64,000 bases of DNA from Planktothrix sp. PCC 11201. Its GTDB lineage: Bacteria > Cyanobacteriota > Cyanobacteriia > Cyanobacteriales > Microcoleaceae. The DNA lies in the NCBI RefSeq assembly GCF_900009135.1, contig NZ_LT797701.1, positions 828,630-892,629 on the forward strand, written 5' to 3'. A program made the translations under genes and the position numbers. The notes beneath the pieces are model-generated. The model had not been told where the DNA came from. It searched no databases and saw only the letters and a list, made by a program, of their open reading frames with translations. Below are positions 51,868 to 61,681 of this stretch, one piece after another (the stretch's first letter is position 1; each line of letters starts with the position of its first letter).

Positions 51868-53526
51868 ATGATGAATCCTTTAGGGACAGGTCATCAACCC
51901 TCTCCTCGAAAAAAGAGTCAGCCCCGAAAACCTCAGCCTCAAACGGCTAAAACCCCCGCCAAATCAGGCCAACAGCGTCGTCAAGCTCGACGTTCCCAAA
52001 CGGCTGTTTTACCTGCGGGCAAAAAAACCGCCCCCCAACCTGCGAAATCTAAACCGTCTCAGCCTCTTAGCCGATTTTGGAAAAAATGGATCGCCGATGG
52101 GGTTGCCTTTACTTTACTATTCGGAGGAACCACCTTAATTGGTGGCTGTGCCTGGTTTAGTTATCAATTAATTGTGAATCCTGATATTGGAGTTTGGTTA
52201 AATCAATTGTTACCCAGTTGGACACAAATTCCTCTACAACGCCGAGACTCGATTGTTACCTTAGATGAAATTAATCAGGCTCTCAAAACTGAAGGATTTA
52301 TGGTGGGAAAATCCCTAACTTTACCGACGGTTGATTCTATTTCAAAAACAGCGAATGAGCAAAAATCCACAGTCCCATTTAACTCTTTATTAGTCAATTC
52401 AAATGCTGCGGTTCAACAGTCAAATGATTTATTAATTCCTATTTTAAAAACCCGTGACTCTAGCGTTGCCCATCGCTGCGAAGGGACTTGTCAAGAAATT
52501 GTGCAGGTGCGGGTTTATGAAGCCGTTCAAACCCCCTATCAACGCCAGGGTAGCACTCAGTATTATCGGTTAATGCAGCAACTCGATACCCAGGGGCCAG
52601 CCGAATCCTTTGTGATTGCTTCCCTAATTGGAACCGAATCTAATCAACAGGGTTCTAATAAGCCCTCACCCCTAACTCGACTCACACAATTTAAAGGAAA
52701 AGTTCCTCACGGGGGGGTCTGGTTTAATCTGAATAGTGAGCGAGTCGTGGGAGATAAAACCGTTCCCTATGGACAGATTCTTCATTATAATCCGAGTCGC
52801 CATTATTTAAGTATGATGTTGGAATGGAAAAGTGCCGCCGGACAACAACCCATCTGGCAGGAAGTGACCGGAGGCAAAGATCCAGAATTATTAATTGAAC
52901 AAACAATTGGTTTAGAACCTCAGTTTAGTATTTATCAAGTCCAACCTTTGCAATTTATTCCTAACCCGATTCAATTGACCGCTATTTCTTTAGATGAAAC
53001 CTTTTTAGATGATTATAATTATCGACAGGCTTTAAGATTAGCTCGTAGTGGGTTATGGTCGCCAGCATTGAATTTAATTAAACCGTTGAAAAAAAATATA
53101 GTCTCGGGAAATAGTCCTAATTTGAAATGGTCAACGGCTGTTCAAGCTCAGTTAGATTTAATTGAATTTCATGCTAAAATTACTAAGGCTCAAGCGGTTG
53201 CAGCCTGGGCAAGTCCGAGTCAACAAGTATTAGCCAGTTTGATTGATGGACGCTGGACTGAAGCCTTAGAAACCTTAAAAAATAGTCCAGGAAATCAACA
53301 GGAAATTGCTAATTTATTAAGATCAAATAGCGGACGGATTAAAAATCGTCTGAACGCAGCGTTATTAGAAAATCCTGAACAATTGGAATTAAAAACCTGG
53401 GGAACTTTAATGATTGCGGCGGAAAATGGGAGAAATCGAGCGATTAATTGGTTAGATGAACAACCCAAAACAGAGCAGAAAGACCGCCAAGAAATCCTAG
53501 AGTTATTATTAAAATCTATAGAATAA
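51868..53526 (+). CDS. Single-pass membrane protein of unknown function
   Basis: 552 residues. A basic, proline-rich cytosolic tail (residues 1-70, e.g. PRKKSQPRKPQPQTAKTPAK), one transmembrane helix (about 76-98), and a large extracytoplasmic part. No domain is recognised. The C-terminal part is helical and TPR-like in feel (ALRLARSGLWSPALNLI, ASLIDGRWTEALETL). The size and 25-bp spacing suggest cotranscription with the glycosyltransferase. A second ATG directly follows the first. Confidence 0.85.
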   Translation: MMNPLGTGHQPSPRKKSQPRKPQPQTAKTPAKSGQQRRQARRSQTAVLPAGKKTAPQPAKSKPSQPLSRFWKKWIADGVAFTLLFGGTTLIGGCAWFSYQLIVNPDIGVWLNQLLPSWTQIPLQRRDSIVTLDEINQALKTEGFMVGKSLTLPTVDSISKTANEQKSTVPFNSLLVNSNAAVQQSNDLLIPILKTRDSSVAHRCEGTCQEIVQVRVYEAVQTPYQRQGSTQYYRLMQQLDTQGPAESFVIASLIGTESNQQGSNKPSPLTRLTQFKGKVPHGGVWFNLNSERVVGDKTVPYGQILHYNPSRHYLSMMLEWKSAAGQQPIWQEVTGGKDPELLIEQTIGLEPQFSIYQVQPLQFIPNPIQLTAISLDETFLDDYNYRQALRLARSGLWSPALNLIKPLKKNIVSGNSPNLKWSTAVQAQLDLIEFHAKITKAQAVAAWASPSQQVLASLIDGRWTEALETLKNSPGNQQEIANLLRSNSGRIKNRLNAALLENPEQLELKTWGTLMIAAENGRNRAINWLDEQPKTEQKDRQEILELLLKSIE

Positions 53527-53544
53527 ATTCTCTCTCCTCGGGTC

Positions 53545-54399
53545 ATGTCTTTTAACTTATTTTATAACCTATCTAAATTTATGGGAGAGCCAATTTCATC
53601 CCCATCTCAAGTCGGTTTTTGGGAAACCCAACGAAAGAAAATAGCGTTTTATTTAGAAGATATTAACACCCCCATCGGGAAAATGGTTAATTTAAGTTTA
53701 ACCGGATTAATTTTAATTTCCTTAACAAGTTTTATCGCCCAAACCTATCCTCTTTCTGATTTAGTTCATTCTCGGTTAGAATTGCTAGATTTTGTAATTT
53801 TAATTTGTTTTACAATTGAGTATTTAATTCGATTTTGGGCGGCTGATAATAAAAAAGAATTTATATTCAATCCTTTATCAATTATTGATTTATTTATTAT
53901 TCTACAAGGTTATTTAAGATTTTTAAATATTAGTTATTTGAGGATTTTTCGTTGGTTTAGAATCCTACGATTAATTAGATTTATTGATGTTAAAATCTCA
54001 ATTTTCAGGATTAAAAGCGAAGATGGAGTCATTTTAGCTCGAATTATTTTTACCCTATTAACTATTATTTTTATCTTTTCTGGCTTAATTTATCAAGTCG
54101 AACATCCCGTTAACCCAGAGGTTTTTAAAACCTTTTTAGACGCGGTTTATTTTTCCGTCGTTACCATGACCACCGTAGGGTTTGGGGATGTCACCCCGAT
54201 ATCAGATATGGGAAGATTTTTAACCATTTTAATGATATTAACTGGAATTGCTTTAATTCCTTGGCAATTAGGAGATTTAATTAAACAATTACTCAAAACA
54301 ACTAATCAAATAGAAACTATTTGTTCCGGGTGTGGGTGGTCAATTCATGACAAAGATGCCCACTTCTGTAAACGCTGTGGAACCCAATTAAACCCTTAA
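53545..54399 (+). CDS. Voltage-gated-type potassium channel with C-terminal zinc ribbon
   Basis: 284 residues. Six helices: S1 (about 42-64), S2 (74-93), S3 (109-127), S4 with spaced arginines (LRIFRWFRILRLIRFI), S5, and S6 after the pore. The selectivity filter is TMTTVGFGD, F replacing the common Y. The end carries a four-cysteine ribbon, CSGCGWSIHDKD followed by FCKRCGTQL. It should form a tetrameric K+ channel. The zinc ribbon is an unusual attachment and may bind other proteins or serve as a gating module (inference). It ends 45 bp before the convergent GH31 stop. Confidence 0.92.
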   Translation: MSFNLFYNLSKFMGEPISSPSQVGFWETQRKKIAFYLEDINTPIGKMVNLSLTGLILISLTSFIAQTYPLSDLVHSRLELLDFVILICFTIEYLIRFWAADNKKEFIFNPLSIIDLFIILQGYLRFLNISYLRIFRWFRILRLIRFIDVKISIFRIKSEDGVILARIIFTLLTIIFIFSGLIYQVEHPVNPEVFKTFLDAVYFSVVTMTTVGFGDVTPISDMGRFLTILMILTGIALIPWQLGDLIKQLLKTTNQIETICSGCGWSIHDKDAHFCKRCGTQLNP

Positions 54400-54410
54400 T
54401 TTATATTACC

Positions 54411-54461
54411 CCCGTTGTTGCGCTTCAGCGCATCTTCTAAGGACTAAAACCCAACAACGGG
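54411..54461. terminator. Terminator-like dispersed repeat between convergent genes
   Basis: CCCGTTGTTG (54411-54420) pairs perfectly with CAACAACGGG (54452-54461); an inner GCGC-TTCA-GCGC hairpin is also possible. The left arm carries the CCGTTGTTGCGCTTCAGCGC repeat. The right arm encodes the last residues (EPVVGF region) of the GH31 gene and contains no T-run. Confidence 0.65.
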
Positions 54462-56804
54462 TTCATAACCAAACCTGAATATTTTCCCCCGACCATTATC
54501 TTGAAAACGCTGTTCTCCGACTCCCACAACATCAATAATAATCTCACGATCAGGAGGAATCCATTCTCCTTGACGGGGTTCAATTTCAATAATTAACTCC
54601 TGATTTTCTGGATATACTCGATATTTGATTGTTGAATAAACTCCCTGAATATATTCAAAAGAATCACCATCATCTTCATATAAAATTCCCTCTCCTGTCC
54701 CTGGAAAAACCTTAAAGGTCAAACAATCAATCGGTTTTTCATCCACATATTGCATCACTGGTTGTAAGGGAATAATTGACCCGGCTTTCACATAAAGGGG
54801 CATCCGTTCTAAAGGAGCCTCTGCTAAAATATATTGTGATCCAGCATAGGGTTTTCCCGTCCACCAATCATACCAAATTCCTGTGGGTAAATACACCGCC
54901 CGAGACTCAATTCCTGGGCGATAAATGGGAGCCGCTAAAATTGCCGAACCTAATAAAACTTGATCGGATAAAGTATAGGTTTTGCTATCATTTGGATAGT
55001 GATAAAATAGGGGACGAATAATTGGCGCACCCGTTTGTGTCGCTTCCCAAAATAAGGTATAAAGATAGGGTAAAAGACGATAGCGTAATTCTAAATACTC
55101 CCGACAAATGCGTTCAACCCGTTCTCCAAATGCCCAGGGTTCATGTTGGGAAGTTGACAAAGCAGAATGACCTCGCATCAAGGGATATAAGATTCCCAAT
55201 TGCATCCAACGGGCGAATAATTCCGGTGTAGCATTGCCCCCAAAACCCCCAATATCAGAACCTACAAATCCTACCCCAGATAACCCCATATTACATAACA
55301 TCGGTAGAGACATTTCTAAATGTTCCCAAATCGAATGGTTATCCCCCATCCACACCGATGACCAGCGTTGAATCCCCGCATATCCTGACCGAGTTAAGAC
55401 AAAAGATCGCTGTTTCGGTCGCAATTTTAACAACCCTTGGGCACTAGATTTTGCCATCATTAACCCATATAAATTATGGGCTTCCGCGTGGGTTGTTTGT
55501 TCTTCTATTGGCCCCTGTAAACTCTCTAAAGGAAAGGTAATTTTAGTTCCCTTATCCCCCAAGGGACGGTCATCAATAGCGGGTTCATTCATATCATTCC
55601 AAATGCCCGCCACGCCCATATCCATTAGGGTTTGATGGCATTTTCCCCACCATTGTTGCACCTGGGGATTTAAAAAATCGGGAAACACCGCTTTATCCGG
55701 CCAAACATAACCATGAAACAGTTCTCCGTTAGGTTTTCTAATAAAATAATTCTGTTTTAATCCTTGATCAAAAATAGTATAATTGGCTTCGGGTTCATAT
55801 TTAACTCCTGGGTCAATAATTGTCACGGTTTTAAAGCCATTTTTAGATAGATTTTGAATCAAATTCTCTGGATTTGGAAACCGTTTTTCACTCCAGGTAA
55901 AAACTCGATATCCCTGCATATAATCAATATCTAAATGAATTACATCACAGGGAAGTTTGCGGGTTCTAAATTGTTTTGTTAGTTCTTGAACAACGGTTTC
56001 TGATTCATAACTCCAGCGACATTGATGATAGCCTAATGCCCAACGGGGAGGTAAGGGCATTCGTCCGGTTAGTTGGGTATAGGTATTTAGAATTTGCTCC
56101 GGTTTAGGGCCATAAATAATATAATAATCTAATTCTGGGGCGTGGGTTTCCATCTGCAAAATCCCAGGTTTTTTCACTCCAATATCGAAGCGACTCCAGT
56201 GGGTACTATTTAAAAAAATGCCATAACTTAATTCCGGTCGTAAGGATATAAAGACAGGAATGGCTTGATACATGGCATCAGTTAAGGCATCATACTTGCG
56301 ACAATTCTCCGTCCAATTGGTTTTGATTTCTCCCGTTTTATCTAAAAATCCCGTGCGTTCTCCAAAGCCATAAAAATGTTCTTCCGGTTCAATTTTTTTC
56401 TCAACTGCTGTTAACCCTGGTTGCCATCTAAACCCTAATTCTGCATCGGTGGCAAAGGGTTGATTTTGTAGATCATAACATTGAATTCGGCAAGGGTGAT
56501 GTTGCACGGATATTCTGATTTTTTCAGTAATAATTTCTGTGGTTTCTTCGGTTTGTTGGGTTTTAAAGCGAGTGGGTTGCCATTCACTATCATCTAAGTT
56601 AACCGCCCAAGATCGACGGGGAAGAAAATTACCAGAAGTAGAATAGCGAATTCTAATTAAATTATCAGCTAATATACTAATTTTAACATGGACATTGCCG
56701 CAGTTAAAGAGAAGATGGCGATCGCCTATTTCTACACTTTGCACCGCTTCAATTGTTGACAAATTAGGGTGTAAAGATTGTAATTGTCCGAAATATTGGG
56801 GCAT
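54444..56804 (-). CDS. GH31 alpha-glucosidase-like enzyme
   Basis: 786 residues. An N-terminal galactose mutarotase-like domain (about 1-230, with FYGFGERTGFLDKTG) is followed by the catalytic barrel with LDIDYMQGYRVFTW, the nucleophile motif GIWNDMNEPA and the acid/base motif GSDIGGF, and a C-terminal beta domain. It should hydrolyse alpha-1,4 or alpha-1,6 glucosyl bonds, perhaps of glycogen or maltodextrin. There is no signal peptide, so it is cytosolic. The last six codons lie in the terminator repeat. The SDR gene lies 51 bp upstream on the same strand. Confidence 0.95.
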   Translation of the reverse strand: MPQYFGQLQSLHPNLSTIEAVQSVEIGDRHLLFNCGNVHVKISILADNLIRIRYSTSGNFLPRRSWAVNLDDSEWQPTRFKTQQTEETTEIITEKIRISVQHHPCRIQCYDLQNQPFATDAELGFRWQPGLTAVEKKIEPEEHFYGFGERTGFLDKTGEIKTNWTENCRKYDALTDAMYQAIPVFISLRPELSYGIFLNSTHWSRFDIGVKKPGILQMETHAPELDYYIIYGPKPEQILNTYTQLTGRMPLPPRWALGYHQCRWSYESETVVQELTKQFRTRKLPCDVIHLDIDYMQGYRVFTWSEKRFPNPENLIQNLSKNGFKTVTIIDPGVKYEPEANYTIFDQGLKQNYFIRKPNGELFHGYVWPDKAVFPDFLNPQVQQWWGKCHQTLMDMGVAGIWNDMNEPAIDDRPLGDKGTKITFPLESLQGPIEEQTTHAEAHNLYGLMMAKSSAQGLLKLRPKQRSFVLTRSGYAGIQRWSSVWMGDNHSIWEHLEMSLPMLCNMGLSGVGFVGSDIGGFGGNATPELFARWMQLGILYPLMRGHSALSTSQHEPWAFGERVERICREYLELRYRLLPYLYTLFWEATQTGAPIIRPLFYHYPNDSKTYTLSDQVLLGSAILAAPIYRPGIESRAVYLPTGIWYDWWTGKPYAGSQYILAEAPLERMPLYVKAGSIIPLQPVMQYVDEKPIDCLTFKVFPGTGEGILYEDDGDSFEYIQGVYSTIKYRVYPENQELIIEIEPRQGEWIPPDREIIIDVVGVGEQRFQDNGRGKIFRFGYEPVVGF

Positions 56805-56855
56805 ATAAATAGGATTTTTATTTTAACTCTATATTATCATATCCAATCCAACTAT

Positions 56856-57638
56856 TTATCCTTGTAATAAAGATTGTCCGCCATCGATCCAAACTTCTGT
56901 TCCAGTAATATGACTCGAAGCATCAGAAACTAAAAATAACACCAGTTGTGCAACTTGTTCAGAGGTTCCGGGTTGACCCTGGGTTAAGGGAATCTTACCT
57001 TCAGGAAATTCAACGAGTTCTTGAGTTTTTTCTAAGTATTGTCGTTCAGTATTCTGATCAATTTCGGTAGTAATTGCCCCCGGACAAATGACATTCACTC
57101 TAATTTTATATCTGGCTAATTCTAGGGCGGTCATTTTAGCAAAAGTCACCTGGGCAGCTTTGGTACAAGCGTAGGCTGTGGCTCCAGTATTACTAAACAT
57201 TCGAGTTCCATTTACAGAAGAATTAATTACCACACTTCCCCCTTGTTTCTTCAGATAGGGTAAGGCATATTTTAAGGTGTAAAAAGTTCCATCTAAATTA
57301 ATAGAAATGGTCGCTTTCCATTCCTCGGGGGAAAGTTCCTCTAAAGGAGCCCACACTCCATTAATACCCGCATTAGCAAAAACAATATCAATTTTTCCCC
57401 AAGTTTCTGCTATTTTATCCATGGACTGTTGCACCTGTTCGGGGTAGGAAATATCCGCAGTAGTCATCATCGCTTCTCCACCGGCTTGTTTAATCTGATC
57501 AATCGTTTTTTGACCTTTTTCGGGTGTTCGATCAAGGGTGGCTATTTTTGCCCCTTCTTTTGCTAATAAAAACGCAGTTTCTTTCCCAATTCCCGAACCC
57601 GCTCCCGTAATTACGGCAACTTTATCTTTGAGTAACAT
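56856..57638 (-). CDS. Short-chain dehydrogenase/reductase
   Basis: 260 residues, classical SDR. Cofactor motif TGAGSGIGKETA, NAG motif FANAGINGVWAP, catalytic serine in VVINSSVNG, YACTKAAQ (YxxxK) and the C-terminal LFLVSDASSHITGTEVWIDGG. The acidic D in ATLDRTPEKG after beta-2 favours NAD. The substrate is not evident; the glucose/3-oxoacyl group is similar. Likely co-transcribed with GH31. Confidence 0.94.
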   Translation of the reverse strand: MLLKDKVAVITGAGSGIGKETAFLLAKEGAKIATLDRTPEKGQKTIDQIKQAGGEAMMTTADISYPEQVQQSMDKIAETWGKIDIVFANAGINGVWAPLEELSPEEWKATISINLDGTFYTLKYALPYLKKQGGSVVINSSVNGTRMFSNTGATAYACTKAAQVTFAKMTALELARYKIRVNVICPGAITTEIDQNTERQYLEKTQELVEFPEGKIPLTQGQPGTSEQVAQLVLFLVSDASSHITGTEVWIDGGQSLLQG

Positions 57639-57972
57639 TAACCGACTCCTATTTAATTTTATGACTATCTTAATGTTTGTAATCTTTTTGATTTTTTACG
57701 TCTATCCCAAGAAAGATTTTTGTTTTTTTATGACAGTTTTTAGTTTAGTGAAGGATGGGGGATTTTTGCATAAACCACAAAGGCACAAAGACACGAAAAA
57801 AGATGGGTAAGTTCAGCTTTAAGGTAGAATGAATGGAGTTTAAAAGAATGGGTTTATTATTTTTTATGATTTTCCTGAAATTGAAAATAATGTGCTATAA
57901 TTAACAGCAACGTTGTTCTTGTTTCTCCCGTCATCTTGATCTGATTTCTGAATTTTTTACATTTTTCATGCT
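57639..57972. other. Intergenic region with dispersed AAACCACAAAGGCACAAAG repeat
   Basis: 334 bp with no credible gene; a plus-strand frame overlapping the SDR start is a shadow. The repeat AAACCACAAAGGCACAAAG (about 57771-57796) is shared with the region near 7640. AT-rich sequence before 57973 probably holds the uma2 promoter, though no clear box was found. Confidence 0.55.
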
Positions 57973-58653
57973 ATGATGAGTTTATCTTCGGTTACAGTAT
58001 TGCTCAATTCTACAAGTTCAAAATGGCAGACTGCAACCTGGGATGATTATTTAGCCTATCGAGATCATCCCAGTTTAGAGCGAGTTAAGTTATTTTATCA
58101 AGAAGGTTATTTATTAATTGAAATGGGTGCAGAAGGAATTAATCACGCTAGTATTAGCGATTTATTTACCATGGTTTTTGCATTTTGGTTTACTCGTTTT
58201 CCCGTTGTTAGTTTTAGTTCATTAGGTCGCTGTCAACTGGAAAAAGCAAACCATTGTGCTTTAGCACCGGATCAGGTTTTATATATTGGTGAAAATTCAC
58301 CCCGTTGGCAACAGGGAGAACCTCGTCGGGTTGACTTAAATCGTTGGCGGGTTCCTGATTTAGTGGGGGAAGTTTCTGATACAACATTAGCCACTGATTT
58401 AGATGAAAAAAAACAACTTTATGCAGCATTAGGGATTTCTGAATATTGGGTAACAGATGTTAAAGGAAAACAGGTGATTGCCTTTCGTTTACAAGAAAAT
58501 GGCAAATATGAACAGATAGAATATTCTATAGCTCTTGCGGGTTTACCGATTATACTTTTAGAGCAAACTTTAGAACAATTAACCCAAGTAGAGAATGGTT
58601 TGGCGGCTCTCTGGTTTAATCAACAAATTGCTAATATTAATATTAAGGAATAG
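57973..58653 (+). CDS. Uma2-family (DUF820) endonuclease
   Basis: 226 residues; two ATGs in tandem, the first taken. The PD-(D/E)xK-like core shows PDLVGEVSDTTLATDLDEK then LYAALGISEYWVTD, the usual E-V...DxxEK...EYWxxD pattern of Uma2. These putative nucleases are present in many copies in cyanobacteria and are often linked to mobile DNA; the target is unknown. It ends 5 bp before the MFS start, so it is probably co-transcribed. Confidence 0.92.
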   Translation: MMSLSSVTVLLNSTSSKWQTATWDDYLAYRDHPSLERVKLFYQEGYLLIEMGAEGINHASISDLFTMVFAFWFTRFPVVSFSSLGRCQLEKANHCALAPDQVLYIGENSPRWQQGEPRRVDLNRWRVPDLVGEVSDTTLATDLDEKKQLYAALGISEYWVTDVKGKQVIAFRLQENGKYEQIEYSIALAGLPIILLEQTLEQLTQVENGLAALWFNQQIANINIKE

Positions 58654-58658
58654 ATATT

Positions 58659-59903
58659 TTGAACACTTTTCGCAGCTTTGATCCCAAACGTCAACGCAGT
58701 TTACTGGCTTTATTTATCGCAGGTTTATGTTTCTGGACAGGGATAACCACACTATTACCAACCCTACCATTATATATTGAATCTCTGGGCGGAACCACAC
58801 AACAAATTGGTTGGGTCATGGGGGCTTTTGCCTTGGGTTTATTGCCGTCTCGATTTTGGTTTGGCCCCTTGGCCGATCGCAAAAGTCGCAAATTAGTCTT
58901 ATTAATCGGAACCCTAGTGGGGACTATCGCACCTTTAGGATATCTGTTTGCGGAGTCTATCCCCGTACTACTGAGTTTACGGGCCTTTCATGGGGTGAGT
59001 GTCGCCGCATTTACCATCGGTTACAGTGCCTTAGTTGCCGATATTGCCCCCGTTGAACGCCGGGGAGAAGTAATTGGATATATGAGTTTAGTGGCTCCGA
59101 TTGGGATGGCGATTGGCCCGGCGGTGGGGGGATCAATGCAAGCGATGGTGGGGTATGACCCGATCTTTTTATCGAGTAGCGGATTTGCGTTTTTAGCATT
59201 TTTAGGGATTTGTCAAGTTTGGGAACCCCAACACAATAAATCAACAAAAAAAGTGGTTTCTACTTCTTTATTAGAAAAGGGTTTATGGTTGTTCAAAATG
59301 TTATGGAGTCCCCCTTTAAGGGTTCCCGCTTTTGTGATGTTAATGGTAGGTTTAATCTTTGGAACTTTAGTCACATTTTTGCCTTTAGCGGTGAAGGAAT
59401 CGGGGTTGAATTTTAATGCGGGATTATTTTATAGTACCGCCGCGATCGCTAGTTTTTTAATTAGAATTCCTACGGGTCGAGCTTCTGATCGTTATGGTCG
59501 AGGTTTGTTTATTACTGGGGGATTAATTTGTTATTTTTTAGCGATGTTACTCCTATCAAAAACTATGCACAGTAATATTATTTTATTGGCGGCATTACTC
59601 GAAGGAATGGGGGCGGGGGTTGTGCTTCCGATGATGATCACCTTAATTACTGATCGATGTTTACCGGAACAACGGGGTCAATTTTTCTCCTTATGTTTAA
59701 CCGGATTTGACGTGGGAATTGCCGTTGCTGGCCCTATTTTTGGCATCTTTGCCGAACAATTAGGATATTCAGTTATGTTTGCCTTAGATGCGGGTTTAGC
59801 TTTAATTGCTTTAATTGCTTTCGCTACTTTTTCTAGTAAAACAATTCCCCTTTCTTTCAAATTTGCTTTGGGTCAAGCCAAGGATATTTATAGTTTAAAT
59901 TAA
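58659..59903 (+). CDS. MFS transporter (12 transmembrane helices)
   Basis: 414 residues. TTG start with AAGGA about 10 nt upstream. The MFS signatures are GPLADRKSRKLVLLIG between helices 2 and 3 and GRASDRYGRGLFITG in the second half. About twelve hydrophobic segments. It is a sugar or drug efflux-like carrier; substrate not assigned. It ends 21 bp before lnt. Confidence 0.93.
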   Translation: MNTFRSFDPKRQRSLLALFIAGLCFWTGITTLLPTLPLYIESLGGTTQQIGWVMGAFALGLLPSRFWFGPLADRKSRKLVLLIGTLVGTIAPLGYLFAESIPVLLSLRAFHGVSVAAFTIGYSALVADIAPVERRGEVIGYMSLVAPIGMAIGPAVGGSMQAMVGYDPIFLSSSGFAFLAFLGICQVWEPQHNKSTKKVVSTSLLEKGLWLFKMLWSPPLRVPAFVMLMVGLIFGTLVTFLPLAVKESGLNFNAGLFYSTAAIASFLIRIPTGRASDRYGRGLFITGGLICYFLAMLLLSKTMHSNIILLAALLEGMGAGVVLPMMITLITDRCLPEQRGQFFSLCLTGFDVGIAVAGPIFGIFAEQLGYSVMFALDAGLALIALIAFATFSSKTIPLSFKFALGQAKDIYSLN

Positions 59904-59924
59904 TCCTAGATCGGGTCATCATTT

Positions 59925-61544
59925 ATGAAAAAACAAGAACTGATTGCGCCTTTATTATTAACAGCAATGGCTGGGGTTTTAATGGGTATTGCTGCGGAAC
60001 CCTGGGGACTGTGGGGGTTAGCTTGGGTAGCATTAGTTCCTTTATGGGTTAATGTTTTATCGAATTTTATCCCCCCTAAACCCCCCCTGTTCATGGTGGG
60101 AAGTTTGGCGGTATTTAAAACTCCCTTAATATTAGCTTTAGTTTGGGGAATCGGCTATTACGGAACCGCCTTATTTTGGATTACCGGAATTCATCCGATG
60201 ACCTGGTTAGGAGTTCCCTGGTTAGCCAGTTTAGCCATTACTATATTTTGTTGGAGTTTTCTCACCCTTTGGGGCGGTGCTTTGGTGATAATTTGGACGG
60301 GATTATTTGTGATTTTATCGGATCAATTAGCTCAAAGATTCTCTAAGATTTCCCTAGCCTTAGCCCGAGTTTTAATTGCAACGGTTTTATGGTGTGGGTT
60401 AGAATTTTTGTGGAGTTCTACGGCGTTATGGTGGTCTTCTTTATCCTATACTCAAAGTTTTGGGAATTTAATTATTTTGCACCTAGGTCAAATTTCTGGC
60501 CCCACAACTATTACCGCCACCTTATTAATTGTGAATGGGTTAATAGCAGAAAGTTTTATTTTAAATCGGGATAAATATTATTCTCAGACTCAAGATCAAA
60601 AATCCTATTTATTATTGATTTTAGCGGTATTGTTTTTGATTGCTGCTCATGGATTAGGGTTGATTCTATATAGCATTCCTTCACAAAAAAATCCAGAACA
60701 GGCGTTAAAAGTAGGAATTATTCAAGGAAATATTGCTAATGAAGTTAAATTAAATTATTCGGGATTTCTACAAGCCTTAAATGGCTATACAACCGGATAT
60801 ATTACCTTAGCTAATCAAGGAGTAGACTTGGTACTCACCCCAGAAACCGCCCTACCTTTTTTCTGGACTGACTCGAATCAACGACAAAATAGTTCTTTTT
60901 ATCAAGCCGTTTTACAGCAAAAAGTTCCGGCTATTGTGGGAAGTTTTGCCTTGAAAAAAAATGGATATACGAATAGTTTATTTTCCATGGATGGGGAAGG
61001 AAATATTATTGGTCAATATGATAAAGTTAATTTAGTTCCTTTGGGAGAATTTATCCCCTTTAGTGAAGTTTTAGGCAGATTTATCAGAAAATTATCTCCC
61101 TTAGAAGCTACATTAATTCATGGAAAACCCACTCAACAATTCCAGACCCTTTTCGGTCAAGCCACCGTCGGAATTTGTTATGATTCAGCCTTTGCAGATC
61201 ATTTCCGCCGCCAAACCCTCCAGGGGGGAGAATTTTTGATTACGGCTTCTAATGATGCTTACTATTCCGTCGCAATTTTAGCTCAACATCATGCCCTCGA
61301 TGTGATGCGAGCGATTGAAAATCATCGTTGGACAATTCGGGCTACAAATACAGGATATTCAGCCTTTATTGACCCCCATGGAAGGACTCAGTGGATTTCC
61401 AATCAGAATACCTATCAAGTCTATGCTGATACAATTTATCGCGATCGGACTCAAACCCTTTATGTCCGTTGGGGGGATTGGCTAATGCCTGTATTATTAA
61501 TGGTAGGGACAATCCTATTTTTAGTTAAGATTGACCATTTTTGA
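59925..61544 (+). CDS. lnt: Apolipoprotein N-acyltransferase
   Basis: 539 residues. About six transmembrane helices fill the first 250 residues; then the nitrilase-like domain with catalytic E307 (LTPETALPF), K367 (GQYDKVNLVPLGEFIPF) and C418 (GICYDSAF), followed by a last helix. It adds the third acyl chain to lipoproteins after LspA cleavage; all three catalytic residues are present. Transcribed after the MFS gene. Confidence 0.95.
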   Translation: MKKQELIAPLLLTAMAGVLMGIAAEPWGLWGLAWVALVPLWVNVLSNFIPPKPPLFMVGSLAVFKTPLILALVWGIGYYGTALFWITGIHPMTWLGVPWLASLAITIFCWSFLTLWGGALVIIWTGLFVILSDQLAQRFSKISLALARVLIATVLWCGLEFLWSSTALWWSSLSYTQSFGNLIILHLGQISGPTTITATLLIVNGLIAESFILNRDKYYSQTQDQKSYLLLILAVLFLIAAHGLGLILYSIPSQKNPEQALKVGIIQGNIANEVKLNYSGFLQALNGYTTGYITLANQGVDLVLTPETALPFFWTDSNQRQNSSFYQAVLQQKVPAIVGSFALKKNGYTNSLFSMDGEGNIIGQYDKVNLVPLGEFIPFSEVLGRFIRKLSPLEATLIHGKPTQQFQTLFGQATVGICYDSAFADHFRRQTLQGGEFLITASNDAYYSVAILAQHHALDVMRAIENHRWTIRATNTGYSAFIDPHGRTQWISNQNTYQVYADTIYRDRTQTLYVRWGDWLMPVLLMVGTILFLVKIDHF

Positions 61545-61681
61545 TGAATTTAATTCATACCAATAACTATAGCAACCCGCGCCGAGGTTGTAATATTTTA
61601 ATACTAATATGAAACAATCAGAAATATTACTCGGTGTTCCCTGTTACCTTTTCAGCCTAACAACTCAAATAAGATTGCTAT

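Noticed and set aside
57538-57810. 90-codon plus-strand frame at the SDR start
   Set aside because: It lies mostly antisense to the SDR gene and ends in a dispersed repeat.
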